Assembly: GCA_012269545.1 (NCBI GenBank)
Contig: JAAXKB010000002.1
Span: 1 to 64,000 of the forward strand
Length of the DNA stretch: 64,000 bases
From: Gammaproteobacteria bacterium
Lineage (GTDB): Bacteria; Pseudomonadota; Gammaproteobacteria; Pseudomonadales; Azotimanducaceae
Direction: 5' to 3'
Part shown: positions 8,428 through 17,438 of the stretch, in pieces
How positions within the stretch are numbered: position 1 is the stretch's first letter
Layout of the letters: each line of letters begins with the position of its first letter
The notes under the pieces: generated by a model
Seen by the model: only the letters and a program-made list of their open reading frames with translations
Database searches by the model: none
What the model was told of the DNA's origin: nothing
Position numbers and translations under genes: made by a program

Positions 8428-9306
8428 CTAGCTGTTCTTCCCTGGCGGCCACAACATCAACATAGGCGTGCGCTTCATGTACGCCTGATATTCGGGATCG
8501 TTGCCCCAACGCTTGTTACCACGCCCTTCCAGCATGCGCACACCGCTGATCGCTGTCAGCAAAACCACCACCCAGATAAGCGAAAACAGCAAATAGATTT
8601 GGTTGCCCTGCAAAACTGGGATAGCAATAACAGCGATGCCCGCCCACAACAAAATTTCACCGAAATAGTTGGGGTGACGTGACCACGCCCACAGTCCCGT
8701 CGTGATAAAGGCATCGGCGTTTGCCGGATCCGCACGAAACGCGGTTTTTTGCCTGTCGGCGATGACCTCAATGGCAAATCCAGCAATCCACATAACCAGC
8801 CCTACATAAAACGCCAGCTCCGGGGCGACGGTAATACCGGATGTGATGGCACCCAAGCCTGCGCTGACCGTGACGAAAACCCATGCACCCTGCAGAGTCC
8901 AGGTCATGAAGAAGGTCGGAAAAGACACCTTGATGCTGCGAAAACGCCGGTCTTCTCCGGCCTTTTGGATACGGAAAAACAAAAACGGTCCGAGCCGCAG
9001 TGCCCAAATCAGCACCAAGCCCACAATAACGAGGGAACGAATATCAAAGGCCCCGCTGAGATAACAGGCCGCCAGCACCAGCACGATATAGGTCAAACTG
9101 CCCGTGAGATCGAAAAAGTGCTCGGTCTGGGCAAACCACGCGTGAATAAAGATCAGCCACTGCACGCCAAAGGCGAAAACACCACACCAAACGAACACTG
9201 ATACGCCGTCGTACAAAGCGCCTTGGTCCGCCCCAGCCCAAGCAACGGCGCTTGCCAGCACTATGGCACCGATGCTCCCCAATATTCCGATAATCCACTG
9301 CTGCAT
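8428..9306 (-). CDS. DUF1295 membrane protein, steroid 5-alpha-reductase-like
   Basis: 292-residue integral membrane protein of the DUF1295/isoprenylcysteine methyltransferase-steroid reductase superfamily. It has six to seven hydrophobic helices and the C-terminal block GLWAWSRHPNYFGEILLW, which in this fold binds NADP(H) or SAM. Most characterised relatives reduce enone double bonds of sterol-like substrates; the function in bacteria is unsettled. The ATG at 9306 is preferred over 9318 because GGGAGGG lies directly before it. It is followed by GST and GFA genes on the same strand, with an 17-nt gap to the GST gene. Confidence 0.85.
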   Translation of the reverse strand: MQQWIIGILGSIGAIVLASAVAWAGADQGALYDGVSVFVWCGVFAFGVQWLIFIHAWFAQTEHFFDLTGSLTYIVLVLAACYLSGAFDIRSLVIVGLVLIWALRLGPFLFFRIQKAGEDRRFRSIKVSFPTFFMTWTLQGAWVFVTVSAGLGAITSGITVAPELAFYVGLVMWIAGFAIEVIADRQKTAFRADPANADAFITTGLWAWSRHPNYFGEILLWAGIAVIAIPVLQGNQIYLLFSLIWVVVLLTAISGVRMLEGRGNKRWGNDPEYQAYMKRTPMLMLWPPGKNS

Positions 9307-9323
9307 TTTCCCTCCCATGCTTT

Positions 9324-9980
9324 TTATTTATTCGTTGTCTGCGTCTCGCCCAGCGTTGGCCAAACCTCTCCCGAATTGCCTTCTTGCCACTGCGGAAACT
9401 TGCCCATCACGCCGACAAACAGCGGATCCGCCAACCAACAGTCGAGCCATTGGCGAACTCGCTGACGGGGCTGTGCATCAAACCACCGGCGATCTACTGA
9501 AGCAAACTGACGTACAAAGGGCATCACGGCAAGGTCCAAAAATTGGGGCGCGTCGCCCAAGAGATAATTTGAGTACTGCAGCTTCCGCTCAAAATCATCC
9601 AGACACTTAGCCGCCTGCTCACGATAGTAGTGCTGGGGATGCGCAGACTCTGGTCGATGATATTTGTAGGCGTCCAGAGACGGCTTGAACGCCGCATCAA
9701 AACCCTGAGCCAACCGCATCTGCTCAGTTCGGGTGGCTTGACTAAACCACGTGTCGTCTGACGCCAACGCCCAGCACATAACATCTAGGCTTTCGTCGAT
9801 CACGCGCCCCTCGTCGGTCAGCAAAACCGGCACCGTGCCTTTTGGTGATAGCTTCATCATGCTCGGCGGTTTATCACGCAGCAACACCTCCCGCAGCTCT
9901 ACCCTAATGCCCTGACTGCTGAGGGCCATGCGCGCTCGCATGGCATAGGGGCAGCGTCTAAAACTGTAAAGAATCGCCAT
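9324..9980 (-). CDS. Glutathione S-transferase family protein
   Basis: 218 residues. The N-terminal thioredoxin-like domain starts ILYSFRRCPYAMRARMAL, with a glutaredoxin-like CPYA motif, then the cis-Pro block KGTVPVL and IDESLDVM, which binds the gamma-glutamyl part of glutathione. An all-helical C-terminal domain follows. The Cys start of the motif suggests an omega-like thiol transferase or dehalogenase-type chemistry rather than classical conjugation. It lies 3 nt from the GFA gene stop, and both handle glutathione adducts, which supports joint expression. Confidence 0.88.
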   Translation of the reverse strand: MAILYSFRRCPYAMRARMALSSQGIRVELREVLLRDKPPSMMKLSPKGTVPVLLTDEGRVIDESLDVMCWALASDDTWFSQATRTEQMRLAQGFDAAFKPSLDAYKYHRPESAHPQHYYREQAAKCLDDFERKLQYSNYLLGDAPQFLDLAVMPFVRQFASVDRRWFDAQPRQRVRQWLDCWLADPLFVGVMGKFPQWQEGNSGEVWPTLGETQTTNK

Positions 9981-9983
9981 TGG

Positions 9984-10415
9984 TCAGGACTGCTTGTCCA
10001 CACTTGGGAGACCCGAGATATTTTCCGCCCAAGCCACCTTAGACTGCGCCCATACCTCAGATTTTGGCGGCAACTGGGCTATTTCGGCCAGCAACCCCGT
10101 GCGAATACCCAGCATACGCTCGCCTTTTGCAACATCGTCAACCACCGACGTCGCATAGATATGAGAACCGCAATCGGCGCAGAAACTCAGCTCTCGACGA
10201 TTACCGCTGTCACCCACCTTGAAATAGGGTTTGGGCTCACCCTTGAGTAATGTGAACTGGGCTTCTTTGACTTGCACGATGCTGCGATATGGGCCCCCGG
10301 ACATTTTCTGACAGTCCGTACAGTGACATATCACCACTCGATTGGGGTTCGCTTGGGCCTCAAAAACAATGGCTCCGCAATGGCAGGAACCGTTAAGCAT
10401 CATAGAATCGGACAT
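9984..10415 (-). CDS. GFA/CENP-V-domain zinc protein
   Basis: 143 residues of the glutathione-dependent formaldehyde-activating (GFA) fold. Two zinc sites are visible: SCHCG with CHCTDCQK, and CADCGSHIY near residue 75. The family is named for Gfa, but most members have unknown thiol-related roles. The ATG at 10415 (AAAGAGCGG upstream) is chosen over the tracked TTG at 10445, which lacks a ribosome site. It is the first gene of the leftward GFA-GST-DUF1295 set and is divergent from the cytochrome c' gene across 212 nt, in which I see no further gene. Confidence 0.87.
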   Translation of the reverse strand: MSDSMMLNGSCHCGAIVFEAQANPNRVVICHCTDCQKMSGGPYRSIVQVKEAQFTLLKGEPKPYFKVGDSGNRRELSFCADCGSHIYATSVVDDVAKGERMLGIRTGLLAEIAQLPPKSEVWAQSKVAWAENISGLPSVDKQS

Positions 10416-10627
10416 CCGCTCTTTCTCATCGGGCTGGAGATTCAACTTTCGGGCATGCGAGAGCTCGGATCAAGAGGCGACATTCACGCGGCATAGCGAT
10501 TCAGGTTTCGTCATCTAGCCCTCGCCTAAGGCTCAAGACCACGGTATCTTTCCTATCGAACAATCAAACGAAGCGATCAACGCCTTTCGTCGATTCGCTC
10601 ATTAACACGCAGTAAATAGGTGGACCC

Positions 10628-11077
10628 ATGATTCGTAGCACAATGATTTTCGCTCTGTTGTTCAGTTTCGCCAGCGCCAGCTGGGCTGATGAACGCACGC
10701 AAAAAACCATCGAGGCACGACAAGGCTTACTCAAAGTCGTCGCTCAGTACTTCGGACCCATAGTCGGCATGGCCAAGGGGCAGATCCCCTTCGATGCCGC
10801 GCTGATCGAAAAAAATGCGGGCAAAGTCGCTGAGCTTGCTCCCATGATTACCGATCTGTTCGCCCAGGACACCAGCGCCAGCGACTATGCGACTGAGGCC
10901 AAGGCTGACATCTGGGCTGACTACGAGGACTTCAGCGCCAAGGCCGCGACCACGACAGAACGTGCAAACGCGCTCGTTGCCGCAACGGCAGAAGGTCGCG
11001 GCGCGACCATGAAAGCTTTTGGCGCCTTGGGCTCTTCCTGCAAAAGCTGCCACGACAGCTATCGCGAAAAAAAATAA
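10628..11077 (+). CDS. Cytochrome c', periplasmic
   Basis: 149 residues with a signal peptide (MIRSTMIFALLFSFASASWA) and a single C-terminal haem c site, CKSCHDSYR, which is the cytochrome c' arrangement of a four-helix bundle with haem attached near the end. These proteins bind NO or CO or shuttle electrons in the periplasm. AGGTGG lies 4 nt before the ATG. A cytochrome b561-type gene starts 9 nt after the stop, so the pair is an operon and the b561 protein is a likely electron donor. Confidence 0.9.
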   Translation: MIRSTMIFALLFSFASASWADERTQKTIEARQGLLKVVAQYFGPIVGMAKGQIPFDAALIEKNAGKVAELAPMITDLFAQDTSASDYATEAKADIWADYEDFSAKAATTTERANALVAATAEGRGATMKAFGALGSSCKSCHDSYREKK

Positions 11078-11086
11078 TCGATCTCA

Positions 11087-11779
11087 ATGCAGTCAGACCA
11101 GCGCCCCCAACTGATTTGGGACCTGCCACTGCGACTGTGGCATTGGGCACTGGTGGTCTGTTTGGCGGGCAGCTGGGTGACCGCTGAGGCGGGCTTTGAC
11201 TGGACCACGACGCATTTTTATTTTGGTTACTCGGCCTTGGCCCTCGTGTTGTTCAGGCTGGCTTGGGGGATGCTGGGTACGTTCCATTCGCGCTACACAT
11301 CCTTTCTTGCTTCGCCGAAAACGGTAATTGCCTATCTGCGAAGAAAAAACCCGTCCGAACCCGCACGCGGACACAATCCGATCGGTGGATGGTCCAGCAT
11401 CATCGTTGTGGTGCTGGTCGGCCTTCAGGCCAGCAGCGGATTATTTATCAGCGACGATATCTTCTACGCCGGCCCCTACAACAGTGTCGTCAATACCAGC
11501 ACAGCCGATTGGCTGGCGGGCTGGCATCACCGGCTCTTTACCCTGATTCAATTCACTGTGCTGCTGCACATCCTTGCGGTCAGCTGGTACACCTGGGGTA
11601 AGAAAGAGGGCCTGATTCAGGCCATGTTTCACGGCAGGAAAATGCTTCCAAGGGGGAGTACGGAGGAAGCGGTTAGCGAAGATCGAGGGCTACGCGCCTT
11701 GCTGCTTTTGATCATCGCCGCTGCTCTTGTCGCGACGCTCGTGTACCTGGCGCCCGTGCCGGAATACGAGTTTTACTAA
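11087..11779 (+). CDS. Cytochrome b561-type membrane protein
   Basis: 230-residue inner-membrane di-haem b protein. LIWDLPLRLWHWALVVC at the N-terminus, HFYFGYSAL and WHHRLFTLIQFTVLLHILAVSWY supply conserved His ligands in transmembrane helices, and a hydrophobic helix near residue 205 closes the protein. It resembles the cytochrome b/b6 domain proteins paired with soluble cytochromes c. It is cotranscribed with cytochrome c'. Its TAA stop overlaps the stop of the convergent HAD gene by 4 nt. Confidence 0.88.
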   Translation: MQSDQRPQLIWDLPLRLWHWALVVCLAGSWVTAEAGFDWTTTHFYFGYSALALVLFRLAWGMLGTFHSRYTSFLASPKTVIAYLRRKNPSEPARGHNPIGGWSSIIVVVLVGLQASSGLFISDDIFYAGPYNSVVNTSTADWLAGWHHRLFTLIQFTVLLHILAVSWYTWGKKEGLIQAMFHGRKMLPRGSTEEAVSEDRGLRALLLLIIAAALVATLVYLAPVPEYEFY

Positions 11780-12447
11780 GCTAACAGAAACGTTTTCAGG
11801 GCATTTAAACTCGCAAACCGGTAACGAGCCCGGTCGAAGTTCTGACTGACGGTAAACGGATGACTTACTGCAGCGCAATCAATGCCAGCCGCCACCGCCG
11901 CGCGCAGGCCGCGTTCTGAATCTTCTATCACCAAGGCTTGCGTCGGTTCGATATCAAAACGGTTGAGAGCTAACAGGTAAGGCTCGGGATCGGGCTTACT
12001 GTGCTGGTAGTGAGATCTCTTAAGAACAAAGTCCATATGCTCAACGAGTCGGGGCGTGCGCTCGGTCACCGGGTAACCGTTTAGACCGTGGATCAAGTCG
12101 AAATCCTTGTCCCGAGATGTGGTCACGATGGCCAGTTTGAAATGGCGCGCCAGCTCCGCGACGACCTCATCGGCCCCGGCAATTTCGATCGGGTTCGCCT
12201 GCAATAACCGCTGATAGGCCGCGTCTCTAGCGTCGCGCAGTGCGTCAACAGCGGCCTCATCACAGCCTGCAGCACGCGCCAAAGCCCATGGATCCGCGCC
12301 ATAGGCCATGCCTTTGAGGTAATCGGCCTCCGCAAGATCAATGCCTAACGTCGCCAATTGTTCCTGTATCGCCTGCAGATACAGGTGTTCTGTGTTCACC
12401 AACACCCCATCGTGATCGAAGAGCAAATGGGTGTAGGAGACGCCCAA
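11776..12447 (-). CDS. HAD hydrolase, beta-phosphoglucomutase-like phosphatase
   Basis: 223 residues with all four HAD motifs: FDHDGVLVNTE (the nucleophile is the first Asp), TTSRD at motif II, Lys in SKPDPEPY, and IEDSERG at motif IV. A helical cap of subfamily I lies between motifs I and II. Relatives are sugar-phosphate or phosphoglycolate phosphatases. The start is a TTG 8 nt after the stop of the upstream oxygenase, and no ATG fits better, so translation is probably coupled. Confidence 0.85.
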   Translation of the reverse strand: MGVSYTHLLFDHDGVLVNTEHLYLQAIQEQLATLGIDLAEADYLKGMAYGADPWALARAAGCDEAAVDALRDARDAAYQRLLQANPIEIAGADEVVAELARHFKLAIVTTSRDKDFDLIHGLNGYPVTERTPRLVEHMDFVLKRSHYQHSKPDPEPYLLALNRFDIEPTQALVIEDSERGLRAAVAAGIDCAAVSHPFTVSQNFDRARYRFASLNALKTFLLA

Positions 12448-12455
12448 TGTTTACT

Positions 12456-13433
12456 CTAGGCTACTTTGTAGCGATCGATTTGGATGTCTTCTTCGCCAAT
12501 ATCGGAATAGTTATCGGTGACGCGGCCCCGGATGTATTCCTGCCAAGAAAAGGCTCGGTAACGAGGCGCTTCCGCTACACCTAGCCATGGTTCCACCACA
12601 GCGTCCACCTTGGGCTGGTAAAAGAATGGAATGCTAAATCGGCCCGATGGATTGGTCACAGGAACCACACGGTGCACGCCAGCAGAACAACGGTCATTAG
12701 TCCAAACTTGCAAAATGTCACCAATGTTCACAACGATCGCGCCGTCTAACGGCGGCACATCGATCCAGCCATCAGCCCGCGACAGGGCCTGCAGCCCGCC
12801 AGCGTTATCTTGCAGCAGCAGAGTAATAGCGCCTGGATCGGTGTGGTGATGCAGAGCCATATCACCCAAGGGAGTGACGGACTCACGCTCTTGGGCGGGC
12901 ACAGGATCATTGGCAGGATAAAAATTCAACCGAGCCGCGCTGGTGTGCGCGGCGCCGAAACCCTGATCCATCGTAGTATCCACCGCACTTTCCGGCAGAC
13001 CGAGACCTGCAAGCACCATGCGCATGGTCGATTCCGACAGTTCTGTAAACGCCGAAAAAAAGTCCGTTAATGCTGGTCGAAAGGTTTTGGGCTGATCGGG
13101 CCAACGCGTGTGTCTGAGTGGATTTCGCGAAATATGCCCACCGGCTTTGAAGTCGAATACCTCTTTCTGATCCCGGCGTTGCTTGGTCAACTCGCGGTCG
13201 TAATAGCCCAGCGGATTTTCCGCGTCACGGTAAACCGCGGTTTTTTGCTCTCTCGGTAGGGCAAAGAAATCTGCGGCTGCTTCAAATACTGCCGAAATTT
13301 GCGCATCGCAACCGTGATTCGTGAGCAGAAAAAAACCATGATCCTCACAGGCTTCAACCAAGGCTGCTCGATCAATCGCGTCCAGACCGCCGTCTCTGAA
13401 CGACTGCAAATCAATGACTGGAATGTTCTCCAT
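12456..13433 (-). CDS. 2-oxoglutarate/Fe(II) oxygenase, isopenicillin N synthase-like
   Basis: 325 residues of the IPNS/plant-type oxygenase family. The N-terminal DIOX_N domain begins IPVIDLQSF and contains GFFLLTNHG. The Fe(II)-2OG jelly roll has the HxD ligands in ALHHHTDPGAITLLLQD, the distal His in SAGVHRVV, and the Arg-x-Ser 2-oxoglutarate clamp in GRFSIPFFYQP. GGAGAG precedes the ATG by 4 nt. It is followed closely by the HAD gene. The substrate is unknown; bacterial relatives act on amino acids, nucleobases or ethylene-type reactions. Confidence 0.88.
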   Translation of the reverse strand: MENIPVIDLQSFRDGGLDAIDRAALVEACEDHGFFLLTNHGCDAQISAVFEAAADFFALPREQKTAVYRDAENPLGYYDRELTKQRRDQKEVFDFKAGGHISRNPLRHTRWPDQPKTFRPALTDFFSAFTELSESTMRMVLAGLGLPESAVDTTMDQGFGAAHTSAARLNFYPANDPVPAQERESVTPLGDMALHHHTDPGAITLLLQDNAGGLQALSRADGWIDVPPLDGAIVVNIGDILQVWTNDRCSAGVHRVVPVTNPSGRFSIPFFYQPKVDAVVEPWLGVAEAPRYRAFSWQEYIRGRVTDNYSDIGEEDIQIDRYKVA

Positions 13434-13493
13434 GACTCTCTCCGATAAAGTACGGGCTGAATTCAGGCTTGTTTACGCCCGGGCAATGCGATG

Positions 13494-14144
13494 TTACGTC
13501 GATCCACGACGAATGCACATGCGTGAGACGGCGGCTTTTCCTTGCCCCCCATCGTCTGCGGGTTCAGCAATCAGGCCCGCAAACTCGTCCAAGACATCAA
13601 ATGCCACGCCAACTGCTTTCAATTGCATTGATAACTCGTCTGCTGTCACGCGAAAACGTTGGTTCGATGGCCCCGAAATTTGCTCCGGACCCGCCCACTG
13701 CAGATGTTCTTCGACAATTAAAATTCCGCCGGGGGTTAGGCCATGCAATAAGCTGGGCACCAGCCCGGGCGCAACAAAGCGGAACATAATAATCAGTGCG
13801 TAGCTGTTCTGGGGCACCGGATCTCGCGCTGCTAGGACGTCTCTGCACTGCCAATTCACTCGGGCATGCTGGGCTGTCGCAGCGTTCGCCGCATACGCAA
13901 TAGCCGTTGCAGACACGTCCACGGCGTCCACAGCATAGCCCTTTGCGGAAAGATACAGACTATTACGCCCTCGCCCGCATGCGACATCTAGCGCGCGCCC
14001 GCGAGGCTGAATCAATCCATCATCATGCAGTTGCTTAAGATAGGCGCTTGGCCATAAGCGGGCAGCATATATGCCGTCACGATAACGCTGATCCCAGCGT
14101 TGCCGGTCTGTAACCGCTATCGAGCTTTTTTCGTGCGTTCCCAT
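13494..14144 (-). CDS. SAM-dependent methyltransferase, TehB-like
   Basis: 216 residues with WDQRYRDG near the start and a SAM-binding core: ALDVACGRGRNSLYLSAKGY (motif I), VDAVDVSATAI, and LLHGLTPGGILIVEE (motif III). The combination of ACGxGRNSL and AKGYxVDAVD is typical of the TehB/tellurite-thiopurine methyltransferase group, which methylates soft nucleophiles. It is the first gene of a leftward set with the IPNS-like gene 60 nt downstream and is divergent from the MerC-like gene. Confidence 0.83.
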   Translation of the reverse strand: MGTHEKSSIAVTDRQRWDQRYRDGIYAARLWPSAYLKQLHDDGLIQPRGRALDVACGRGRNSLYLSAKGYAVDAVDVSATAIAYAANAATAQHARVNWQCRDVLAARDPVPQNSYALIIMFRFVAPGLVPSLLHGLTPGGILIVEEHLQWAGPEQISGPSNQRFRVTADELSMQLKAVGVAFDVLDEFAGLIAEPADDGGQGKAAVSRMCIRRGST

Positions 14145-14234
14145 AGCGCCACTTTAACCCATGAGAGACGCAGGATGGTTGCATGGATGCACAGGAGCAG
14201 CTAGCGTTATCGCCTTTTTCGTAGGCACAAGCTT

Positions 14235-14636
14235 TTGGAATCCAGCACCGACCAAACCCGTCTCGATCGCGCCGCTATCTGGCTTTCTGGTTTGTGCCTG
14301 ATCCACTGCCTAGCCGTACCTGCCGCCTTCCTTTTAGCACCGCCCGTATCTGCCTGGCTGAACGCTACCGAAACGCAAACACATTGGGTGTTGTTCGGCC
14401 TCGCCGCGCCCATCAGCGCTATTGCACTTTTTCGAGGCTACACCCGACAACCCAACGCGCTGACGGTCTCTTTGGGCATCCTCGGGTTGGCGCTGATGCT
14501 ACTTGGCGTGGCCCATGTTTTTGGCGAAGATCTGGAACTCATTCTGACCACAGCCGGCGTAATGTTGGTAATGATAGCCCACATTCGGAACTTACATGCC
14601 GGGCACGACCATACAAAGGCGGCTGGCGAACACTGA
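14235..14636 (+). CDS. MerC-domain membrane protein
   Basis: 133 residues with four hydrophobic helices. LSGLCLIHCLAVP near residue 20 carries the paired Cys of MerC-type proteins, and the C-terminus has the metal-rich HAGHDH. MerC is an inner-membrane mercuric-ion uptake protein, but chromosomal MerC-domain proteins outside mer operons are common and their metal is unknown; no merR, merA or merT is near. The start is TTG at 14235; an in-frame stop lies 33 nt upstream and no ATG fits, so the rare start is well supported. Confidence 0.8.
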   Translation: MESSTDQTRLDRAAIWLSGLCLIHCLAVPAAFLLAPPVSAWLNATETQTHWVLFGLAAPISAIALFRGYTRQPNALTVSLGILGLALMLLGVAHVFGEDLELILTTAGVMLVMIAHIRNLHAGHDHTKAAGEH

Positions 14637-14669
14637 AACCAATCATTTCGACTCCTTTGAGAGAGCATC

Positions 14670-15623
14670 ATGAAATACGACAATATCCTGCAAACCATCG
14701 GCAACACGCCTGTCGTTAAACTGAACCGTATCGCCCCTGACCACGTCGACATGTACGTGAAGGTCGAGTCCTTCAACCCGATGGCCTCAGTCAAAGACCG
14801 GCTGGCCTATGCCATTATTAAGGACGCCCGGGACAGCGGCGCCCTCCAACCGGGTCAAACCGTTATTGAGGCCACAAGCGGCAATACGGGTATTGCGCTG
14901 GCAATGGTGTGTGCGGTTATGGGACATCCCTTCGTCGCCACCATGGTTGAAACGTTTTCCATTGAGCGGCGCAAAGTTATGCGCGCGCTGGGTGCTAAAG
15001 TTATTCTCACCCCGGCGGCTGAGCGCGGCTCTGGCATGGTGGCCCGCGCAGAAGAACTGGCCGCAGAACATGGCTGGTTTATGGCCCAACAATTCCAAAA
15101 TACGGCGAACCCTGACTATCACGCCAGCACAACGGGTCCTGAGATTTTGCAGGACTTTGCCGGAGAGCGTCTGGACTACTGGGTCACCGGCTGGGGTACT
15201 GGCGGAACCCTGTCAGGCGCTGGCCGCACGCTCAAAGCCGCGCGGCCGACGATTCAAATTGTCGCGGCTGAACCGGAACAAGCTGCCTTGTTGTCCGGTG
15301 GCGAATGGTCACCTCACAAAATTCAGGGATGGACTCCAGACTTTATTCCAGACGTATTGGACCGGGACATTACTGACCACATTGTGCCGGTCAATGAAGA
15401 CGAATCCATGGCCTGCGCCCTGCGTTTGGCGAAGGAAGAGGGCATCTTTGTTGGCATCTCTGCAGGCGGCACCTTAAGCGCATCGCTAAAAATTGCGGAA
15501 CAAGCAGAACCCGGTAGCGTTATGGTCACGATGCTGGCGGACACGGCCGAGCGCTATCTTTCGACGCCGCTGTTCGCAGACATCAACGAAGGTTCAGACG
15601 ACGACTGGCTGTCGCAGCAGTAG
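14670..15623 (+). CDS. cysK: Cysteine synthase / PLP-dependent beta-replacement enzyme
   Basis: 317-residue fold-type II PLP enzyme that makes cysteine from O-acetylserine and sulfide. The PLP Lys is in SVKDRLA (about residue 43), the substrate loop is TSGNTGIAL, and the phosphate-binding loop is GWGTGGTLSG. Length and motifs fit the CysK/CysM family; the second half aligns better with CysK-type proteins, but the A/B form cannot be settled by eye. A GAGAG ribosome site precedes the ATG. It lies 33 nt after the MerC-like gene and is convergent with the next gene. Confidence 0.9.
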   Translation: MKYDNILQTIGNTPVVKLNRIAPDHVDMYVKVESFNPMASVKDRLAYAIIKDARDSGALQPGQTVIEATSGNTGIALAMVCAVMGHPFVATMVETFSIERRKVMRALGAKVILTPAAERGSGMVARAEELAAEHGWFMAQQFQNTANPDYHASTTGPEILQDFAGERLDYWVTGWGTGGTLSGAGRTLKAARPTIQIVAAEPEQAALLSGGEWSPHKIQGWTPDFIPDVLDRDITDHIVPVNEDESMACALRLAKEEGIFVGISAGGTLSASLKIAEQAEPGSVMVTMLADTAERYLSTPLFADINEGSDDDWLSQQ

Positions 15624-15642
15624 CTGAATCTCAATAGCGCGG

Positions 15643-16239
15643 CTAACTCGGTGAGAGCAGTCGCGTTGCAACGGCCCGGGTGGATCGCGTCAGCTCTCTC
15701 CGAGCGATGAACCGCTGCATCGCAGATGGGTCGGGTTCACGGGAAGTTTCCCAAGACGTGAAGTCTGGGTACCACGTCAGCAAGTGTAAGACGCATTCTT
15801 GGGAGTCCGGCAGCGTTTGTGCCGGGGCGAATAAACCCATGGGTTCTGCGCTGTAAGCTTCTGCGCCTTCGAAGGTTTTCCATGCAGCACTCGATAGCTC
15901 TACCGCTTCAGCAACGTGCTCGAAGGGCAACCAAAAATCTCTGAAGACGTACACGCCTGCGCGCGTCAATGGCGCTGTTGATTGAGGACGTGCAGTGGCT
16001 TTGAGCACCCAAACTGCTTCGACTTCACAGTCATCGAACGGCTTGAAGCCATCACCGGATTCACTGTGCGCGCTGATGACGATGAGTTGATTTGCCGCCA
16101 GGCCAAATACCCCCTGCCAAATGCCCCACAAATCCGCCGCTTGATTCGTCGAGTAATCGTCGCGCAGGGTCTGTTCCGGTTCGCGCAAGTCTTGACTGGG
16201 AAAACTGAGCACTCGCTTAGTGAAATATTGGTCGCTCAC
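15643..16239 (-). CDS. Hypothetical protein, possible NIPSNAP/Dabb-like fold
   Basis: 198 residues I do not recognise with certainty. The second half (GVYVFRDFWLPFEHVAEAVELSSAAWKTFE followed by LHLLTWYPDFTSWETSRE and an Arg-rich tail) has the length and alternation expected of a ferredoxin-like dimeric alpha/beta barrel such as NIPSNAP; this is weak. The start is a GTG with a perfect AGGAGG 5 nt upstream. It lies 38 nt downstream of the flavin monooxygenase gene on the same strand, so it is probably its co-expressed partner. There is no signal peptide. Confidence 0.7.
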   Translation of the reverse strand: MSDQYFTKRVLSFPSQDLREPEQTLRDDYSTNQAADLWGIWQGVFGLAANQLIVISAHSESGDGFKPFDDCEVEAVWVLKATARPQSTAPLTRAGVYVFRDFWLPFEHVAEAVELSSAAWKTFEGAEAYSAEPMGLFAPAQTLPDSQECVLHLLTWYPDFTSWETSREPDPSAMQRFIARRELTRSTRAVATRLLSPS

Positions 16240-16277
16240 AGAAGCCTCCTAGTCGACACGTTGCTTGGTCAATCGAA

Positions 16278-17438
16278 TCATCTCAGCATCGCTGGATAGT
16301 CGAGTTCGGCGCCCCACAACACTTGGGCAACGCTGGCATAACGGGACTCATTGACGAAACCGTGGTGGCGCAGCGTCTCCATGTCCCGATTAATTCGGTC
16401 CAGTGGATGGCCCCGTTCAGTCATCGTGGTGCCCGCGATATTACCCATCAAACGCACCACTTCCGCCGATGTTTGTACTGCATGCGTGCCCGCCAGATAT
16501 AAATCTGCCCGATGCTCAGAGCTCGGTTCTAGGCTTTCCAAGGCTCGTTGCCAAGTGATTTCCAACGCGTTGTAAAACATCAAACGCGCCGACCGGTAAG
16601 ACGCCAGCGCCCGACCAAAGTGACCCTGCGCCATATGTTTTTCCGTCAGCTTGCTCGCTCCGCCGCCTGGAGTTTTGCGCGTCACCAAAAGAGCTACTTC
16701 ATCAATGGCGCGCTTGGCCAAGCTCAGTGCGACAGGCACATAGGTTGCAAAAACGATACGCGACGGACACTGGTACAGAGCGCCTTGGTAATAGTGATTT
16801 ACCGGCGAGTCTGGCTGCGCTGGCGGGACAACCTGTAGCGAAGGCACCTTAACGTGATCAACCAGCACATCGTTGCTGCCGGAGCCGCGCATCCCCAAGG
16901 TATCCCAGTTGTCCTGCACCTCGCAGTCACGAATGGCAATTACCGCATTATGCATCTCTCCGTCCAACAGGACCGGCGACATAATCCACTCGGCAAAGTT
17001 ACAACCACTGACAAAGCGTTGCGTACCCCAAATTTCAACGCCGCCGTCCACGCGCTTGCCCTGCAAAGGAGTATGACCGCTCGCTGCAACCAGCCGGTCT
17101 GGCCGATCAGCCCACAGTGCCTCTACTAATTCGGCCGGCCATTTTGCCGCCATCAGCTTGGCCGCGTTGAATACCATAACGTGCCATGCCGCCGCCGTAT
17201 CGCTTGCAGCAATTTCTTCACATACTGCCGCACAGGTCATTGGATTAACTTCATCACCACCCAGACCCGATGGCAGAAACAGACGGGGCACTCGCGCTTC
17301 CACTATGGCAGCAAAACTATCCTCGTGGAGTCTGCTGGCCTGCTCAGACCAATCGGAATGCCGAGCCAGTCGGTCTTGCACTGCAGCAACACGCGCCAAA
17401 GCCTGCTGCTGTTCTGATATCTGGCGCTGTGCTGTCAC
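16278..17438 (-). CDS. Acyl-CoA dehydrogenase-fold flavin monooxygenase
   Basis: 386 residues with the acyl-CoA dehydrogenase fold but the C-terminal Acyl-CoA_dh_2 domain seen in HpaB/HsaA/DszC-type flavin monooxygenases. N-terminal PSGLGGDEVNPMTCAAVCEEIAASDTAAAW and WDTLGMRGSGSNDVLVDHVKVP are family blocks, and the catalytic Glu block YEGT of true dehydrogenases is absent. Such enzymes use reduced FMN or FAD from a partner reductase to hydroxylate aromatic or sulfur compounds; no reductase is adjacent. The GTG start has GGGAG 7 nt upstream. A 353-nt gap precedes it. Confidence 0.83.
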   Translation of the reverse strand: MTAQRQISEQQQALARVAAVQDRLARHSDWSEQASRLHEDSFAAIVEARVPRLFLPSGLGGDEVNPMTCAAVCEEIAASDTAAAWHVMVFNAAKLMAAKWPAELVEALWADRPDRLVAASGHTPLQGKRVDGGVEIWGTQRFVSGCNFAEWIMSPVLLDGEMHNAVIAIRDCEVQDNWDTLGMRGSGSNDVLVDHVKVPSLQVVPPAQPDSPVNHYYQGALYQCPSRIVFATYVPVALSLAKRAIDEVALLVTRKTPGGGASKLTEKHMAQGHFGRALASYRSARLMFYNALEITWQRALESLEPSSEHRADLYLAGTHAVQTSAEVVRLMGNIAGTTMTERGHPLDRINRDMETLRHHGFVNESRYASVAQVLWGAELDYPAMLR

